Of a stretch of 64,000 nt of DNA, positions 61,734 to 64,000 are shown in pieces (positions within the stretch are counted from its first letter, which is position 1; each line of letters begins with the position of its first letter). The DNA is from Bradyrhizobium sp. SK17 (GTDB lineage Bacteria; Pseudomonadota; Alphaproteobacteria; Rhizobiales; Xanthobacteraceae), in NCBI RefSeq assembly GCF_002831585.1, contig NZ_CP025113.1, positions 6,401,001 to 6,465,000 on the forward strand, written 5' to 3'. The translations under genes and the position numbers were made by a program. The notes under the pieces are model-generated. The model did not search any database and was not told the DNA's origin. It saw only the letters and a program-made list of their open reading frames with translations.

Positions 61734-61970
61734 TTGCGCAAGCTGATCGAGTTCGACGACGATACGTTCGACAAGCTGAAGCAGCTGGGACGCGACCGGA
61801 TGGCGACCTTGCAAGAGCTCGCGGACGAGGCTTTCGCCGACCTGCTCAAGAAGCACGGTATTCCGATCGACCTGAAGGATGCGCTGCGCAAGAGCGTCAA
61901 GCTTCAAGATGCAGCAAAGCCGCCGCGTGCAGCGCCGAAGACCGCGCGCAAGCAGGGCCGCAAGCGTTGA
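61734..61970 (+). CDS. Small ribbon-helix-helix-like protein
   Basis: 78 residues from TTG 61734 with GGAG nine bases upstream; a longer frame starts at 61659 without support. The start RKLIEFDDDTFDKLKQLG, then MATLQELADEAFADLLKKHG, resembles a ribbon-helix-helix DNA-binding fold. The C-terminus is very basic (PKTARKQGRKR). It may regulate genes nearby; the target is unknown. Confidence 0.6.
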   Translation: MRKLIEFDDDTFDKLKQLGRDRMATLQELADEAFADLLKKHGIPIDLKDALRKSVKLQDAAKPPRAAPKTARKQGRKR

Positions 61971-61974
61971 GAAT

Positions 61975-62505
61975 TCAGCCGATCTTCTTCAGTCCGGCCT
62001 TATACTGCGGACCCCTGATCGCGTAGGCCTTGGCCGGCCGCGACAACGCCTCCGCCTGCGCGGCGTCCAGCGTGCGCACCACGCGCGCCGGCGCGCCGAT
62101 GATCAGGGAATTTTCCGGAAACTCCTTGCCCTCGGTGATGACGGAGCCGGCGCCGACGACGCTGCCGCGCCTGATGCGCGCACCGTTCATCACGATCGAT
62201 CCCATCCCGATCAGCACGCCGTCTTCCAGCGTGCAGCCGTGCACGATCGCGTTGTGGCCGATGGTGACGTTCTTGCCGATGGTCAGGGGAAAGCCGGGAT
62301 CGACATGCAGGGTGGAATTGTCCTGGACGTTGGAGCCCTCGCCGACCTCGATCCACTCATTGTCGCCGCGCAGCACGGCGCCGAACCAGACGCTCGTCGC
62401 GGATTTGAGCCGCACCTTGCCGATCACGACAGCATTGTCGGCGATGAAGTAGCTGCCGTCAGCCGGAAGATCGGGCCCCTGCCCGTCGAGTTCGTAGATC
62501 GCCAT
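61975..62505 (-). CDS. Gamma-carbonic-anhydrase-like hexapeptide protein (PaaY/YrdA type)
   Basis: 176 residues from ATG 62505 with AAGGAG. A left-handed beta helix with hexapeptide repeats (IADNAVVIGKVRLK, TIGKNVTIGHNAIVHG, VLIGMGSIVMNGA). Three histidines for the zinc site are present in the DNSTLHVDP and IGHNAIVHG segments. The family includes carbonic anhydrases and CoA-related proteins. It converges on the RHH gene with a gap of 4 bp. Confidence 0.88.
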   Translation of the reverse strand: MAIYELDGQGPDLPADGSYFIADNAVVIGKVRLKSATSVWFGAVLRGDNEWIEVGEGSNVQDNSTLHVDPGFPLTIGKNVTIGHNAIVHGCTLEDGVLIGMGSIVMNGARIRRGSVVGAGSVITEGKEFPENSLIIGAPARVVRTLDAAQAEALSRPAKAYAIRGPQYKAGLKKIG

Positions 62506-62595
62506 GAAGGTCTCCTTATCGAAGGCGACCATGACACAGCGGCCGGCGTGGTTTCAAGCAAGCGGGACCGCGATCCGATGCGGATCGTGCGCCGA

Positions 62596-62925
62596 TCAGG
62601 CGAGCACGCCGGCGGCGCGCAGCGTCATCATGAAGAAGGTGCCCGACATCAGGCTCCAGAAGCCGGAGATCACGGTCGCCATCATCACGAATTCGAAGCG
62701 GCGACGCTCGATGCGCGCGCCGCGCAACGTGTTGCGCATGATGATGAAGGGGGCCGCGAAGACGAGGAACGGGACCGCGGCGAAGGTCTTCGGCGCGACG
62801 CCCTCTTGCAGCAGGCCGAACCCGGCCGGGCGCGCCGCCATCGCCTGGTAGCCGCTGGCCAGTGCACCCGCGAACGCGAAGCCGATGCAAAGCGAGAACA
62901 GGGAATTGAGGGTATCGGGTGACAT
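62596..62925 (-). CDS. Small membrane protein, conserved in Rhizobiales
   Basis: 109 residues from ATG 62925. Three hydrophobic segments: LFSLCIGFAFAGALASGYQ near 8-26, TFAAVPFLVFAAPFIIM near 45, and VMMATVISGFWSLMSGTFF near 80. The middle segment is followed by RNTLRGARIERRR. Probably an inner-membrane protein; no function is known. It may belong to the DUF6949 family, which I recall only vaguely. Confidence 0.65.
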   Translation of the reverse strand: MSPDTLNSLFSLCIGFAFAGALASGYQAMAARPAGFGLLQEGVAPKTFAAVPFLVFAAPFIIMRNTLRGARIERRRFEFVMMATVISGFWSLMSGTFFMMTLRAAGVLA

Positions 62926-63145
62926 CGGAACTTCCGCTACGCAACAGGCCACTCACCCTTGCTTCGCAGAATTGGCGGCCGGCCGCCACATCATCCTTAA
63001 GAAAAGGTTAACCGGCCACGCCCGGCACGCCGCTTACGCATGGCCCATCAGCCGCGGATTCCATTGGAATCGTACGGAAATTCCTCACCGCATGGCATAT
63101 TCGTCGGGTGATTCGGTAACCCCAGATCTGATCCATGCCTCGCTC

Positions 63146-63856
63146 ATGACGCTCCTCTCGACGGCCCAGCATCTCGCCCGCGACACCCGCCGCAACCCGC
63201 GCGCGCATCTCGTTCCGATCATCCTGTCCGCGGTCATCGCGGCCGGCGCGGTGATGCTCGTCGCCTATCTGTTGTGGCCGACCTACACGACCATTCCGCC
63301 GAGCGATCCGTCGCGGCTGCCGGTGAGCGTGGGCGGCACGCTGTTCAACGTGCCGCCCATGGCCGTGCGGATGAAGATCCAGCGCCATTCCGGGCCGCAG
63401 GAGCGCGTCGACCTGAGCTTCCTCTACCCGTCGCTGCAAGCGCCCGCGGCGCCGAAGCACTACAGTGCCGACACGATCGAGGACAAGGTGCAGCCGATCG
63501 ACAGGATCTTCGTCTCGATCGCCGCGCATCACGATTCACTCGCGCCGGAGGTGCGGCTGCGCACGATCTATCCGCGCTATCTCGACGAGCGCGCCAATAC
63601 CGACGATGGCCTGACGACGCGCGCGTTCCGCGACAACACGCCTTATGGCGGCGAGGACCTGGTCACCGCGAGCGAGCCGCAGCTGGTCGCGCGCTGCACG
63701 CGCGATACCTCGACGCCCGGCATGTGCCTGAGTGAGCAGCGCATCGAGGGCGCCGACCTGACCTTCCGATTTCCGCGCGACTGGCTCACGCAATGGCGCG
63801 ACATCGCCTCGGCGATGAACCGCCTCTCCGCGCAGATGCACAGCGCGAAGGGCTAG
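63146..63856 (+). CDS. Membrane-anchored hypothetical protein
   Basis: 236 residues if read from ATG 63146; an upstream ATG at 63092 adds 18 residues. Neither has a clear ribosome site. One membrane helix lies at about 27-48 (LVPIILSAVIAAGAVMLVAY). The C-terminal part is periplasmic and beta-rich (LPVSVGGTLFNVPPMAVRM, DLVTASEPQLVARC, LTFRFPRDWL). Two cysteines near the end could form a disulfide. Not recognised; typical of Bradyrhizobium hypothetical proteins. Confidence 0.65.
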   Translation: MTLLSTAQHLARDTRRNPRAHLVPIILSAVIAAGAVMLVAYLLWPTYTTIPPSDPSRLPVSVGGTLFNVPPMAVRMKIQRHSGPQERVDLSFLYPSLQAPAAPKHYSADTIEDKVQPIDRIFVSIAAHHDSLAPEVRLRTIYPRYLDERANTDDGLTTRAFRDNTPYGGEDLVTASEPQLVARCTRDTSTPGMCLSEQRIEGADLTFRFPRDWLTQWRDIASAMNRLSAQMHSAKG

Positions 63857-63860
63857 CTTG

Positions 63861-63889
63861 TTCGTCACCACGAGCATCGCGGTGACGAA
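63861..63889. terminator. Bidirectional terminator between convergent genes
   Basis: TTCGTCACC (63861-63869) pairs perfectly with GGTGACGAA (63881-63889); outer bases GCTTG and CAAGC extend it. It lies between the stop of the gene at 63146 and the stop of the DUF3126 gene. Confidence 0.65.
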
Positions 63890-63913
63890 TTAACAAGCAG
63901 GGGCTGTTCAGCC

Positions 63914-64000
63914 TTACTCGCTCAGGTCTTCTTCCAGGATGGCCATCTGGAACTGGAACGAGCGATCATCGTCCTCGTCGTCGACGAACAGCACGCCGAT
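63914..64000 (-). CDS. DUF3126-type protein, C-terminal end only
   Basis: The last 28 residues of a gene entering from the right (IGVLFVDDED, then FQFQMAILEEDLSE, stop at 63914-63916). This ending is characteristic of DUF3126 proteins of Rhizobiales, often next to cysE. Function unknown; the rest is outside the window. Confidence 0.7.
   Translation of the reverse strand: MGVLFVDDEDDDRSFQFQMAILEEDLSE

Noticed and set aside
1..64000. CRISPR arrays, rRNA, tRNA, prophage or insertion sequences
   Set aside because: No regularly spaced repeats, rRNA signatures, tRNA folds, integrases or transposases were found.

Overview
The window is GC-rich, densely coded chromosomal DNA of an alphaproteobacterium, most likely Bradyrhizobium or a close relative. 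The evidence is the codon usage, a GrlR-like small protein, a PAS_5 protein, a BTLCP-type cysteine peptidase, a DUF3126-type gene, rhizobial intergenic palindromes (REP- and RIME-like), a FixK/FNR box, and two promoters matching the alphaproteobacterial general stress consensus GGAAC-N16-CGTT. No rRNA, tRNA, CRISPR array, integrase or insertion sequence was found. Functions are read from motifs and family memory; no database search was possible.

Layout. Positions 1-3.4 kb (minus strand) hold the most unusual locus: an exported FGE-fold protein, a protein with three TIR-like domains and a STAND-type NTPase cut by the left edge. Together they look like a signalling or conflict (immunity) module. 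Next come a GrlR-like regulator, an MFS transporter, a ClpP-fold secreted protein, thrS, a nitroreductase and a PAS-GGDEF-EAL protein (3.7-12 kb). From 12 to 20 kb lie a secreted repeat protein, a patatin, a CBS protein, a rhomboid protease, a PAS_5 protein, an adenylate cyclase and a PhyH-like oxygenase. From 20 to 33 kb there is a SnoaL/acyl-CoA-dehydrogenase-like pair, a PLP-dependent amino acid decarboxylase followed by a GNAT acetyltransferase, dodecin, HdeD, a DUF4239 protein, an ornithine cyclodeaminase homologue, coaA and a three-subunit molybdenum hydroxylase operon. This stretch carries most of the repeats.

From 33 to 50 kb there is a gene broken by a 19-bp tandem duplication, a peptide-binding protein, a flotillin-like SPFH protein, a transglutaminase, and a divergent pair of an MntR-type regulator and a TonB-dependent receptor with a palindromic operator between them. 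An amidohydrolase, a serine hydrolase, an NTE-like phospholipase and a zinc alcohol dehydrogenase follow. From 50 to 64 kb are SGNH-fold proteins, a desaturase, an FAD monooxygenase, a double PilZ protein, a BTLCP peptidase, a TetR/FabA-like pair, several small secreted or membrane proteins, a gamma-carbonic-anhydrase-like protein and the end of a DUF3126 gene.

Regulatory highlights: a candidate small RNA of about 170 nt (60070-60240) with a match to the general stress promoter and a strong terminator; a second such promoter in front of a small secreted protein at 61.6 kb; a FixK-type box upstream of HdeD; an MntR-type operator; and a TetR-type operator at 58.1 kb. Signalling proteins using cyclic nucleotides are frequent (GGDEF-EAL, adenylate cyclase, cNMP-binding patatin, double PilZ).
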